64,000 nucleotides of DNA from Verrucomicrobiales bacterium (GTDB taxonomy: Bacteria > Verrucomicrobiota > Verrucomicrobiia > Limisphaerales > UBA11320), in the NCBI GenBank assembly GCA_016793885.1, contig JAEUHE010000093.1:1-64000 (forward strand), written 5' to 3'. The position numbers and the translations under genes were made by a program. Of the stretch, positions 15,556 to 25,185 are shown one piece after another (within the stretch, counting starts at the first letter, position 1; each line of letters starts with the position of its first letter). The notes under the pieces are model-generated. The model made no database searches, had not been told where the DNA came from, and saw nothing but the letters and a program-made list of their open reading frames with translations.

Positions 15556-17352
15556 ATGAACGTGAATTCCAGCCGCTCGCCTCAGCCAGCCGCGGAAGAG
15601 AGTCGCCGCTCCCGCCGGCGTGGACTCACAGCCACCTCACAGCTCGTCCTCTTAAGTGCAGGCCTCATGACGAGCTGCGGCCCGGCTCCCGAGTCCAAAA
15701 CCTCGGCGACGGAGAGGACCCGCTCCACGGCTTCGGCTGAAGCCCCCTGGTTCGAGGATGCCACGGAGGCATCGGGGGTCCGTTTCGTCCATGATGTGGG
15801 AACCCCAGGCTCCTTTTTCATGCCCGAGCATGTTGGGTCGGGCGCTGCCCTATTTGACTACGACCGTGACGGTCGATTGGACCTCTACCTGATTCACAAC
15901 GGAGGACCGAAGAACGGAGCGCAAAACCAACTTTTCCATCAAGAACCTGATGGTCGCTTTCGGAACGTCTCCACGAATTGCGGCCTGAACGTGTCAGGCT
16001 ACGGCATGGGTGCGACGGTCGCCGATGTGAACAACGATGGTTGGCCGGATGTCCTCTTGACTGAATTTGACCGCACTCGACTGTTTCTCAACCAACAGGA
16101 CGGCACATTCCGACCGGAGGCCGGACACTCTGGAATCGACAACCCGCACTGGGGAACCTCCGCGAGCTTCTTTGACTATGATCGAGACGGATGGTTGGAC
16201 TTGGTCATCGCTAACTACATCGACTACGCGCCGACCCAGAAGTGCTACGACCAGAGTGGTCGCCTCGAGTTCTGCGGGCCCCAGGGATTTTCTCCCTCGA
16301 TCAGCCGGCTATTTAGAAACCGCGGCGGCGAGGGAAAGACGGGTGCCGATCGCTTTCAGGACGTGACGGTCAAGTCGGGGCTGGCAGCCCGTCCCGGTCC
16401 GGCGTTGGGCGTAGTCTGCCAAGACTTCGATGGCGATAGCTGGCCGGACATTTTCGTGGCGGACGACGGAAAACCCAACCGACTGTTCATCAACAAGCGC
16501 GATGGCACTTTCGTGGAAGAAGCCGTATCGCGAGGACTAGCCTATAACGCGATGGGTCAATCGGCGGCAAATATGGGAATAGGTGTGGGGGACGTGGACG
16601 CGAATGGGATGTTCGACCTGTTCGTGACCCATCTGACAGAGGAACAACACACGCTGTGGATGCAAGGACCGCAAGGCCTCTTCATGGATCGAACAGCGGG
16701 AGTCGGGTTGGCGGAATCGCAATGGCGGGGCACCGCCTTCGGAACCGTGATGGCCGACTTCGACCGCAACGGCGGAATCGACATCGCGTTCGTCAACGGG
16801 AGAGTGAAACGGGACAAGTCAGCTCGTTCCGAATCCATCCCCGACGTCGCGCCGTTCTGGAGTCCCTATGCTCAACGCCATCAACTCTTCTCGAATGATG
16901 GCAAAGGACGTTTTCGGGACGTCTCCTCGGTCAATATCCCCTTCCACCAGGCCACCGTGGGACGCGGATTGGCATGTGGAGATTTGGACAATGACGGGGA
17001 CGTAGATTTGGTGCTGTGCAGCATCGGGAGCGCCGCGCGGATACTGCGCAACATCGCCCAGCCCACCGGCAGTTGGCTGTTGGTCCAAGCTCTCGATCCC
17101 ACCCATGGAGATCGTGATGCCATCGGGGCTGAGATCAGGGTCCGATCCGGCTCCAAGACGTGGTGGCGCGCGATCAACCCGGCGTATAGTTACCTGTGCA
17201 GCAACGATCCTCGGGCGCACTTCGGTCTAGGCGACACGAAAGTCATCGATAGCATCTTGGTCTCCTGGCCGAATGGAGCGAAAGAAGTCTTCCCCGGCGT
17301 CGCCATCAATCAGCAAATCACTCTCCGGCAGGGACGCGGCCGACCGGAATAG
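15556..17352 (+). CDS. FG-GAP propeller lipoprotein with ASPIC/UnbV domain
   Basis: The 598-residue protein has an N-terminal basic stretch, a hydrophobic segment and a lipobox LMTSC (about residues 37-41), so it is probably a lipoprotein. Residues 70-500 hold FG-GAP/VCBS calcium-binding repeats, seen as DYDRDGRLDLY, DVNNDGWPDVL, DYDRDGWLDLV, DFDGDSWPDIF and DLDNDGDVDLV, which build a beta-propeller. The final 90 residues match the ASPIC/UnbV domain: GDRDAIGAEIRVR and a strand pattern ending SWPNGAKEVFPGV. Such CRTAC1-like proteins are exported and common in this phylum; their ligand is unknown. It is divergent from the TSP3 gene and alone in its transcript. Confidence 0.88.
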   Translation: MNVNSSRSPQPAAEESRRSRRRGLTATSQLVLLSAGLMTSCGPAPESKTSATERTRSTASAEAPWFEDATEASGVRFVHDVGTPGSFFMPEHVGSGAALFDYDRDGRLDLYLIHNGGPKNGAQNQLFHQEPDGRFRNVSTNCGLNVSGYGMGATVADVNNDGWPDVLLTEFDRTRLFLNQQDGTFRPEAGHSGIDNPHWGTSASFFDYDRDGWLDLVIANYIDYAPTQKCYDQSGRLEFCGPQGFSPSISRLFRNRGGEGKTGADRFQDVTVKSGLAARPGPALGVVCQDFDGDSWPDIFVADDGKPNRLFINKRDGTFVEEAVSRGLAYNAMGQSAANMGIGVGDVDANGMFDLFVTHLTEEQHTLWMQGPQGLFMDRTAGVGLAESQWRGTAFGTVMADFDRNGGIDIAFVNGRVKRDKSARSESIPDVAPFWSPYAQRHQLFSNDGKGRFRDVSSVNIPFHQATVGRGLACGDLDNDGDVDLVLCSIGSAARILRNIAQPTGSWLLVQALDPTHGDRDAIGAEIRVRSGSKTWWRAINPAYSYLCSNDPRAHFGLGDTKVIDSILVSWPNGAKEVFPGVAINQQITLRQGRGRPE

Positions 17353-17462
17353 CTGAACATCGCCTGAGGAGGTCCCTCAACAGAGTTTCATCCTGCCTTG
17401 GTGACATTCCCTTTCAACGATCAACAAATCCCAATCAAACACGGCTCCCACTGCCCCTCACC

Positions 17463-20400
17463 CTACGGATCCAGGCTCTTCAAATAGGCATACAAATGTG
17501 CGAGATCCGGCGCGGATAGCCCATCGATCAATCCTTCCGGCATGATCGACTCGAGGCTGGTTCGACGCGACAGAATCTCAGACTCGCTCAAGCGCAGAGT
17601 GCTCCCGTCAGCCAACCGAAGCAGCAAGCCATCCGCCGAGAAAAACGCAACGATCCCCCGATGTGTGATCCCCTGCTTCGTTTCGATGGTGGTGACGCGA
17701 TAGGGCTCCGCCACTTCCCGGCCAGGAAACTTGATGTGATCGAAGAGATCCTGGGGTGACATTCGCTTGGTGATGCCCGCTAGGTCCGGACCAAGCTGAG
17801 CGGTGACTCCATGACAGTTTGCGCAGGCTCGCGCCCGAAAAGTGATTTCACCCAAGGTGGCATCGCCGCGATCCCAGAGCACGGTGCGCAACAACTCCGC
17901 CCAACCGGCCGCAGTCAGCTTCTGCCGCTGCAGGCCAGCCGCCGCCCCCGGGTAGTTGGCCAAGCACCAATCGAAGAGCGGCTGCAATGCGCGACGCAGC
18001 AAGGCACCATCGGAACCAACTTCGGGAATCTTGAACGACTGGGAGGTCAAACGGTTGATCAGCTTGAGCGTTGGGGCCACCAGGGCGACCTGACGCGGAT
18101 CACGGATGGCTTGATCGAGAATGCGCAGCGCTGGTTCCAACGCGGCAGGGGCCGATCCCGGAGGCAGTTTCGTCAGAGCTTCCGCCGAAGCTTGAATCAC
18201 CTCCGGAGTCAGGGACGACAAGCCTTCCAGAAACTTCTCCCGATCCTGCACATCGGGCTCCCGGGCCAGAGCAGGCAGCAAACTATCCCTGAGCTCCACT
18301 TTCTCCCACTGGGCGCTGAACAAGGCGCGCGTCTCCCGAGCTGGAAGCAAGGTGAGAAGCCTAACCAAGCCAGGAGACCAGGCAAATCGGGGATTGGCCT
18401 TCGCCGCCGCGAAGAACAATCGAGCGGCGCGTTCCCGATCCGGAAAATCAAAGGCATCGATCATCGGGACGCTCCCGGAGGTAACGAAGCCCGGATATCT
18501 CAACAAGGATTCACTCAGCCCGGCATCCCGGCGAATCAGTTGCTCGACCAACTCCTTGAACCGATCCGACCAAGTCTGCTTTGGTCGCTGCTCCAATCCC
18601 TGAACTTTCTGGGTGACGGCCACCAAAGCAGCCGCCGACCGCTGGGTCAGGTTGCTGGACGAACCCGCCGGAAGACGTGAGAGAATGATGAGGCGATGCA
18701 GATCTTCAGTTGGATCGGTTTGGGGTTTGATGCCGTCCAGCAACCTCGTTGGCACAGCTGGATCAGGATCACGGAGCATTCCCAAGATCCGGGCCGCCTC
18801 GGCGAAGAGCAGCGGATCCGGAGACTTCAACATCGGACGCACCGCCTCGAGAATTTGTCGTTCCTGCGTGCTTCCCGGAAGCGGCGGGTGCTGAGGTTCG
18901 TAGGCCGAATACAACTCCAGGGTCGGACTTAGAATCCGCCAGTCTCCCATTGCCTGGGACAGGAATGACAAAGCCTGCAGTTGCTCGCCCGGAGTCCGGC
19001 AGGTTTTCAGCGCGACGAGGGTGGTCGTGAGCAAAGGGATGCTGAAGGTATTGGTCGGGAATCGCATCGACACCGCCAACGCAGCACTGAGCTGAGCTTG
19101 CGCACCCGAACGCATCAGAGTGATATAGTACGCCTGCCAGTTTTCCAACGGGAGGGATTGAGCGAGGCGGGCTGCCAGCAGCCTCAGGCGTTTGTCGGAA
19201 TGCTCCGCATTCGCCAAGGCGGCGCGGGCCACGCTGGCAGGCGGCATGTTCTCGAGTTGCTCCACGATCGCCTCCAGCGCCGATCGACGGACCCAGGGGT
19301 TGGCGTCTCGTGCCAAGGTGAGCAGGATGGGAGCAAAGTCCTTGCAGGGAATCCGCCCCAGCGACCAGGCCAGACGACCTCGTACCGCCGGGGAGCGGGA
19401 ATTCGTGGCTGTCTGAGCTGTGATGGTCATGAGCCCTCCATGAAGCTCGGTAAGAATCTCGATGGCCCGAACACGCTGAGAATCGGGCAGTCCCTCAGCC
19501 AAAACTGCCAGATCAAAGGGCCGTGGCCCTAGACGGGAGGCGCGCGGACGCCAGAGAGCCCGGCTCCAAGCCTCCAAGGGCTGAGGAGCGCGGAGCACCA
19601 ACTCGACGTCGGTCGCGGCTTGATGAACCCAGTTGCTGGCCATCAGCTGACGATCCGGATCCTGATAGCTGAAGCGATAGACGCCACCGCGGGTCTTGCG
19701 CCCTCCGACCGACACCAGCAGCGCGCCATCCGGCGCCACAACCAGGTCCGTCGGGGCAAATCCCGCAGTTCCCATCGGGTCGAGAAACAGCGACGACTCA
19801 GCCTGATAGCTCGATCCTTGGGGCTCCAGCGAAGTAAACATGATCCGGCCAAACGTCCAATCGAGCGAGAACAAGCCGTTCTGGTAGATGGGAGGAAACT
19901 GAAAATGCCGATACACGGCTACCCCCGTGGGCGATCCCCTCCCCAGGGATTGAAGCCGAGGCACCACCCAGGGGTAATGTTCCGATTGCGCATAGCTTCG
20001 CTGGAAGCCCGGCAAACGCCATCCATGGGTGGCGGCGAATTGCACCTGGTACAAGCGAGTAGGCACATACCACGGCAACAGGAACTCCCGCTCCACATCA
20101 CTGTCGTAGGTGAACAGATCGCCCAGCTGATTGAAGTCGAAATCGTAGGCGTTGCGAAAGCCGTGGGCGATCACCCCCAGGGTTGAAAAATCGTTGGGAA
20201 AACGCAGCAGCGTGCCACCCTCCGGATTTCTGACAGGCGAACGAAAGTCATTCACCAGCCCGGCGTGAACCTCCCCGTCGTTGCCCACCATGAGCAGCCA
20301 GGATCCATCCGGAGCTTGACGCAACCCGTGGGCGCCATGTTCTCCCAAACGGAGATTCACCAGGCGCACCGGAGCAGCATCCGCGATCCCGTTCCAATCA

Positions 20401-20750
20401 GCATCCGTCCACCGCCAAAGAGCATCATCCCCTACCGAGTACAGATACGGACCATCAAAGCACAAACCCATGGCGCCACTTCGAGTGTGCCCAAACGGGA
20501 GGAACTGATCGGCGGTGCCATCCAGATTCGTATCGACCAGGGTACGAATGTAGCCCGGTCCGCTGACAACCACCCGCCCCAAGGCGTCGAGCGTCATCGC
20601 CTGGATGTCATCCGCCAAGTGCTGGTCCGAATAAAGCGCGACCTGAAATCCCCGCGCCACCCGCAAGCCCAACTCGGGATGCGGGATCAGCTCGGCAGCC
20701 ACGGTGTGGAACGCCCCCAACTGCAGAAGCAACCACAGTAAAGCCCTCAT
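17463..20750 (-). CDS. PVC-type propeller, HEAT and heme-binding 'membrane-bound dehydrogenase'
   Basis: The longest frame starts at 20840 inside the preceding gene; the ATG at 20750 opens a signal peptide (MRALLWLLLQLGAFHTVAA) and is preferred, giving 1095 residues. Residues about 25-360 are a sugar-dehydrogenase-like propeller (DGPYLYSVGDDALWRWTD, GEVHAGLVNDFRSP). The middle, to about 930, is helical HEAT-like. The C-terminal 140 residues are the PVC-type heme domain: CANCH at 976-980, PDLAGI, and LSAPDLAHLYAYLKSL at the end. The family is annotated as putative membrane-bound dehydrogenase from the propeller; the substrate is unknown and electron transfer by the c-type heme is inferred. It follows two amidohydrolase-like genes with a 31-base gap. 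Confidence 0.85.
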   Translation of the reverse strand: MRALLWLLLQLGAFHTVAAELIPHPELGLRVARGFQVALYSDQHLADDIQAMTLDALGRVVVSGPGYIRTLVDTNLDGTADQFLPFGHTRSGAMGLCFDGPYLYSVGDDALWRWTDADWNGIADAAPVRLVNLRLGEHGAHGLRQAPDGSWLLMVGNDGEVHAGLVNDFRSPVRNPEGGTLLRFPNDFSTLGVIAHGFRNAYDFDFNQLGDLFTYDSDVEREFLLPWYVPTRLYQVQFAATHGWRLPGFQRSYAQSEHYPWVVPRLQSLGRGSPTGVAVYRHFQFPPIYQNGLFSLDWTFGRIMFTSLEPQGSSYQAESSLFLDPMGTAGFAPTDLVVAPDGALLVSVGGRKTRGGVYRFSYQDPDRQLMASNWVHQAATDVELVLRAPQPLEAWSRALWRPRASRLGPRPFDLAVLAEGLPDSQRVRAIEILTELHGGLMTITAQTATNSRSPAVRGRLAWSLGRIPCKDFAPILLTLARDANPWVRRSALEAIVEQLENMPPASVARAALANAEHSDKRLRLLAARLAQSLPLENWQAYYITLMRSGAQAQLSAALAVSMRFPTNTFSIPLLTTTLVALKTCRTPGEQLQALSFLSQAMGDWRILSPTLELYSAYEPQHPPLPGSTQERQILEAVRPMLKSPDPLLFAEAARILGMLRDPDPAVPTRLLDGIKPQTDPTEDLHRLIILSRLPAGSSSNLTQRSAAALVAVTQKVQGLEQRPKQTWSDRFKELVEQLIRRDAGLSESLLRYPGFVTSGSVPMIDAFDFPDRERAARLFFAAAKANPRFAWSPGLVRLLTLLPARETRALFSAQWEKVELRDSLLPALAREPDVQDREKFLEGLSSLTPEVIQASAEALTKLPPGSAPAALEPALRILDQAIRDPRQVALVAPTLKLINRLTSQSFKIPEVGSDGALLRRALQPLFDWCLANYPGAAAGLQRQKLTAAGWAELLRTVLWDRGDATLGEITFRARACANCHGVTAQLGPDLAGITKRMSPQDLFDHIKFPGREVAEPYRVTTIETKQGITHRGIVAFFSADGLLLRLADGSTLRLSESEILSRRTSLESIMPEGLIDGLSAPDLAHLYAYLKSLDP

Positions 20751-20781
20751 CCCACGCCGGAACACGAACCGATCCGAAGTG

Positions 20782-22146
20782 CTATTTGGCAATGGGTCTG
20801 GCCCGATATTTGTCATAGAGTCGGGTGTGGCGGCTTTCAAGATTCATAGAGCGCCCCGCAATCCACATCTGCCTCACATTCGACCGAATGTCCAGCAAGT
20901 CGCCCGTCATGGCTATCAAGGTCGCGTCCTTCCCCACTTCGATGGATCCGATCCGATCCGCGACGCCCAGAATCTTGGCTGGATTCAAGGTAATGGCTTT
21001 AATAGCCTCGTCAGCGGGCAGGCCGAATGCGACAGCCTGCGCGGCATGGTGGGCGAGATTTCGAACCTCGGTCTCATTGCTGTCCCCCAATCCCACGCTG
21101 ATGGCGAGCAGGACACCCGCCTGTTGGAGGAGAGCGGGAGCGCGGTACTGAGTGTCATACGAATCCATATCCCGAATTTGACGGTTGAAGATGTTCTCAA
21201 AGATGACCGGGACCTGATTGGAGGCCAGGAGGGAGGCGACCGGCGCGGCATCGCGACCGCCGGCGATCACGATTCTAAGCCGATTCGTCGCCGCCCAGCT
21301 CACGGCCGCCTTAATCTCCCGGAGGTCAAGCGCGTGGACGATCACGGGGATGTGGCGTTGCAGGGCGGGCCGCATCGCCTCCCATGGCGGGTTCACCGGA
21401 AAGTCCGCTGATGCTTCTCGCGATCGGGCATAAACGGAGGCCTGACGGAAAAAGTCCTCGATGGCGGCCAACTCCAGCCGACGGGCCTTGACGAGTTCCT
21501 CCGGGGACTTCCACTTGGAGGCGTCCTTGAAGCGGCTTTTGGGAGTCAAATCGAGATCCATCGACGGCCAGTGGAGATGCAAGGCCAGCGGCTTGCGAAG
21601 CGTCATGTCCTCCATGGTCCAGCCATCCAACACCATCAATCCCGAATGCCCCGAAACCACGCCTCCCTCCGGGACAGGAACAAAATGCGTGATCCCGTTG
21701 GCACGAGCGACCGGGAGCAATTCAGAATCGGGGTTTACCGCCAGCCAGGAACGAACATCGGGGGTAAATCCTCCCACTTCCGCACTGTCCCGAGTGGCCC
21801 GAACGGCATTGATCTCCGTTAATCCCAGCGAAGTCGTGGCTGCCACCAGACCGGGGTAAAGGTGAGTGCCGCCCAGCTCAATCACCTGCGCGCCGTCGGC
21901 CTGAACCACCTGGCCCACGGCGGCGATCTTCCCATCCTTGATCCATACCTGACCGGGGCTGAGGGTCGGGCTGGAAACAGGATGGACCGTCGCCCCCTTC
22001 AGCAAAAGAGATTCTCCGGGCGCGGAAGCAACACTTGCCAAGAGTGCCGCGGCGGCGCACCCGGCCACGAGCCAATGGCGGAAAAACTGCCGCCCGAGTT
22101 GGCCGCCACCTTCGAAACGACGAACGTTGAGAATGAGAACACTCAT
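20782..22146 (-). CDS. Amidohydrolase-like exported protein lacking the HxH metal motif
   Basis: The ATG at 22146 lies two bases after the stop of the preceding gene, which fixes the start over the longer frame; 454 residues result. A basic N-terminus and hydrophobic segment (WLVAGCAAAALLASVASA) form a signal peptide. The fold is that of imidazolonepropionase-like amidohydrolases (LLLKGATVHPVSSPTL; closing motifs KAITLNPAKILGVADRIGSI and GKDATLIAMTGDLLD). Where active members have PGLIDAHTH, this one has YPGLVAATTSLGLTEINAV: both metal-binding histidines are gone. The pair of genes with this altered motif recurs in other bacteria as I recall, so it is a family trait. It may be a non-catalytic partner of the upstream protein. 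Confidence 0.82.
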   Translation of the reverse strand: MSVLILNVRRFEGGGQLGRQFFRHWLVAGCAAAALLASVASAPGESLLLKGATVHPVSSPTLSPGQVWIKDGKIAAVGQVVQADGAQVIELGGTHLYPGLVAATTSLGLTEINAVRATRDSAEVGGFTPDVRSWLAVNPDSELLPVARANGITHFVPVPEGGVVSGHSGLMVLDGWTMEDMTLRKPLALHLHWPSMDLDLTPKSRFKDASKWKSPEELVKARRLELAAIEDFFRQASVYARSREASADFPVNPPWEAMRPALQRHIPVIVHALDLREIKAAVSWAATNRLRIVIAGGRDAAPVASLLASNQVPVIFENIFNRQIRDMDSYDTQYRAPALLQQAGVLLAISVGLGDSNETEVRNLAHHAAQAVAFGLPADEAIKAITLNPAKILGVADRIGSIEVGKDATLIAMTGDLLDIRSNVRQMWIAGRSMNLESRHTRLYDKYRARPIAK

Positions 22147-22148
22147 GG

Positions 22149-25061
22149 TCAGTGACGCGGCGCCAGGCAGTCCTGGCAGTTGAGGGTCGAAAAAGTTTGG
22201 GCGGTTTCCAACGCCCGGCGAAAGAAAGCAGCGCGGGCCGCTTCGGACGAAGGACGAGCGTCGCCGCCACCCGACACCTTCTTGGCCTTGTCCACCAGCG
22301 CAGTCCATTCGGCTTGCAATGCCCGAGTGCGTTGCACATCCAAATCGCGGTCAAAGTATTTGCGCCCCTCAATCCAGGTCTGCTGGCAGACCGTGGTCGA
22401 GTCGAGCGGCGAACGAGACCAGAGCACAAAATCACCGTCCTTGCCAACTTCCAGCGAGCCGACCCTCGATTCGATGCGCAGTTGGCGGGCCGGGTTCAAC
22501 GTAACGAACTTCAGTGCCTCCTCGGCAGAAGTGCCACCGTATTTCACCGCTTTGGCGGCCTCAATGTTCATACGCCGGGCAAGATCCGAAGAATCGGAGT
22601 TGAAGGAGACCAACACTCCGCGCTGGTGCATCAGACTCCCGGCATGCGGAATAGCGTCGTACACCTCGAACTTATACGCCCACCAGTCCGAGAAACACGA
22701 ACCGCCTGCGCCATGACGCGCAATCTCGTCGGCAACTTTGTAGCCCTCGAGCACATGCTGAAGGGTCGCCACCTGGATGCCAAACTCTTCCATCACCCGG
22801 AGAAAGGCGAGAATTTCGTCCTGTCGGTACGAGTGACAGTGAATCAGCCGTTTGCCCTCCAAGATCTCTCCCAAGGCCTCCAACTCGAGATCACGCCGCG
22901 GCGCGCGCGCGCCCTGGCTACGATGTTTCTTCCAAGCCTCCAAATACTGGCGAGCCGCGGTGAATCGATTCGCATAAAAGGTCGGCACCCCCATGCGGGT
23001 TTGAGGAAAGCGGGTGACGTTCTTCTCCCCCCAGTTGGACTGCTTCACGTTTTCGCCCAGGGCGAACTTGATACCCTCCGGGGCACCTTGGAACTTTAGC
23101 CCCTCGGGGGTGGCGCCGTCGCGAAGCTTGATCACCGCGTTCTGACCGCCGATCGGATTAGCCGAACCATGCAGCTGGTTTGCGACGGTCAATCCCCCCG
23201 CCAACTGTTGATACAAGGTGGGGGCTTCCGAGTTGATGACATCGCCGATCCGCACCATCGCCGTGGAAGGCAAGGTAGACTCGTTCACCGATCCGAGAAT
23301 CATGCTGTGGCTATGAGCATCGACCATTCCAGGCGTAAGATGTCTCCCGTTGCCATCAATCTGGATCACAGCGCCCTCCAACCCCGCCGGCACGGTCACA
23401 TCGGAGCCCAAGGCCTGAATCTTCCCGTTCACCACCAGGAGCGACGCGTTCTCGAGAACCCCCGCTGGCCCACAGGTCCAGACCGTCGCTCCCTTAATCA
23501 GAACGGCGGCCGGCTCGGTCAGCGGACCTCGGTCGGACAGAGGAGCCCGAGCCACGCGTTGCCGTTCCAGATCACGGGTTTTCTCAGGCTTGGGACCGGG
23601 CTTGTCGCCTCCTTCTTTCTCCTTGGCTTTGTCCTTGTCCGCCGGCGGTGGGGAAGGTTCTTTCTTGGACAGATAAGGCCGACCATCGATCCAGACCTCG
23701 CGGACGCGGGCCTCAGGGTCGAAGTAGCCGGCGCCCTCCACCACGGTCAGGTTGGCCCATTTACCCGTCGCGATGGTGCCCAAACGGTCGGACACTCCGC
23801 ACAGTTGAGCGGGAACCGTGGTCAAAGCCGCCAACGCATCATTCTCGGATAATCCCCGATCCAGCGCACGACGCAGGTTCTTGCGAAACTCGCCACGATC
23901 TCCGAGTCCGAAGGTCGTGAGGAGGATCGATACGCCTTTCTGACGCAACATGGCCGGGTTCTCGGCCGCCCAGTCCCAAGCCCGAAGCTGGTCGAGGGAA
24001 ACCTGGCGCCAGTCATCTTCCGAGGTGAGCTTGGGCACGACCGGAAACGCCAGGGGTACGATGAGGCGCGCTTCCATGCCTTGAAACAAGTCGGGCCGAC
24101 GCCACTCCTGCCCGCTGGCCACCAGCGAAAACTCCAAGCCCAGCTCGCGAGCGGTGCGCGCGGCGCGGTCCAGCATGAGCACGCTGCCCGGCTCGATGAT
24201 CACAGGTTGCTTCTTCGCGAGCGCGGGAGCCAGCGCACCGAGCGAGGGATTGAGCTCGCTCCGACGTGAGCCCTCGTCGCTGGCCGCCCTATCGGCCGCA
24301 TAGGCCGCGGCGTCAAAGAATGCCTGCCTCCAGGCGGCAATCGCCCCCATTAGGGATCGTGGATAGGCGTTGTCTTTACCGGCCTCAGGATCCAAGGCCA
24401 CATGCTGAAACACATCCGGACGGATCAGCAACTCATTCGGGTTGCCTTCACCGAGTGCCACCAAGGCACTCTGCCCCCGCAGCAGTCCCTTGTCGGGAAC
24501 CAGGCAGGCCACGGCAAACCCTTGCTCGCGCAATTCCTCAAAAGCCTTTTTATCCGGGGCGAACCGGTCCGCAACCCGCCGCTCCGGCGTAATCACCGCC
24601 AGCTCGTAGCCGACCCCTGGATTGCCCGGATCTGCCTCGGCCCCTGGAACACCGAAAAACTGGATCCCGCGTCCCGATGTCAATGAGCTAGAAGCGCTGC
24701 CGACGGGGTCGAACTGAGCAGTATCCAGCGCGGAGCTTCCGGCCGACTGCGGAAGGTAAGACTCGATGAGTCCCGCGTAGACCGTAGCTCCCTGGAGATC
24801 CCTGAGCTCGGCATCGGGCGGAATAGTTATGTTTTCTCCCACCGCCTCGATCCGCCCCCGGCGAACCACAATCACGCCGCGGTCCAGCGCGCGTCCCGGT
24901 TCCAGGACTACCCTCGCATTGGTCAGTGCATAAGCATCGACCGGGAGCGGACGATGCCCCGGCGGGAGCAGTTGCGCGAGGAGCGAAAGTTCTCCTCCGG
25001 CCAGGGCGATCGCCCAGGTGAGGAATCCAGTTCGGAGCCAGCTGTTCATTGACGGGATCAT
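22149..25061 (-). CDS. Exported tandem amidohydrolase, first half degenerate
   Basis: The 970-residue protein has a signal peptide (ending near LSLLA) and two fused amidohydrolase units. The first (about 35-460) starts AYALTNARVVLEPGRALDRG and ends KWANLTVVEGAGYFD; its metal motif is replaced by YAGLIESYLPQ, so it lacks HxH. A lysine-rich linker (PPPADKDKAKEKEGGDK) follows. The second (about 510-935) is intact: TPGMVDAHSHS, HCHSYRQDE, LQHVLEGYK and SFNSDSSD supply the usual histidines and aspartate. The substrate is probably a cyclic amide or peptide, but no closer assignment is possible. An alternative start is the ATG at 25049. It is coupled to the 20782-22146 gene by a two-base gap. Confidence 0.85.
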   Translation of the reverse strand: MIPSMNSWLRTGFLTWAIALAGGELSLLAQLLPPGHRPLPVDAYALTNARVVLEPGRALDRGVIVVRRGRIEAVGENITIPPDAELRDLQGATVYAGLIESYLPQSAGSSALDTAQFDPVGSASSSLTSGRGIQFFGVPGAEADPGNPGVGYELAVITPERRVADRFAPDKKAFEELREQGFAVACLVPDKGLLRGQSALVALGEGNPNELLIRPDVFQHVALDPEAGKDNAYPRSLMGAIAAWRQAFFDAAAYAADRAASDEGSRRSELNPSLGALAPALAKKQPVIIEPGSVLMLDRAARTARELGLEFSLVASGQEWRRPDLFQGMEARLIVPLAFPVVPKLTSEDDWRQVSLDQLRAWDWAAENPAMLRQKGVSILLTTFGLGDRGEFRKNLRRALDRGLSENDALAALTTVPAQLCGVSDRLGTIATGKWANLTVVEGAGYFDPEARVREVWIDGRPYLSKKEPSPPPADKDKAKEKEGGDKPGPKPEKTRDLERQRVARAPLSDRGPLTEPAAVLIKGATVWTCGPAGVLENASLLVVNGKIQALGSDVTVPAGLEGAVIQIDGNGRHLTPGMVDAHSHSMILGSVNESTLPSTAMVRIGDVINSEAPTLYQQLAGGLTVANQLHGSANPIGGQNAVIKLRDGATPEGLKFQGAPEGIKFALGENVKQSNWGEKNVTRFPQTRMGVPTFYANRFTAARQYLEAWKKHRSQGARAPRRDLELEALGEILEGKRLIHCHSYRQDEILAFLRVMEEFGIQVATLQHVLEGYKVADEIARHGAGGSCFSDWWAYKFEVYDAIPHAGSLMHQRGVLVSFNSDSSDLARRMNIEAAKAVKYGGTSAEEALKFVTLNPARQLRIESRVGSLEVGKDGDFVLWSRSPLDSTTVCQQTWIEGRKYFDRDLDVQRTRALQAEWTALVDKAKKVSGGGDARPSSEAARAAFFRRALETAQTFSTLNCQDCLAPRH

Positions 25062-25185
25062 GGCGAGGGCATTCGCGGTTGGCGAGTGAGGAATCAGGTA
25101 GCCAAAAGTGAAGGAACGTGGCTCGATGTCCGTCCGATCAAGGCCAGCCTCGTTGGGTCTGCGGGGCTGCCGGATCGAAAGAACT

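Noticed and set aside
20751-20840. Upstream start at 20840 for the heme-propeller protein
   Set aside because: It would overlap the end of the preceding gene by 59 bases and bury the signal peptide 30 residues inside the protein.
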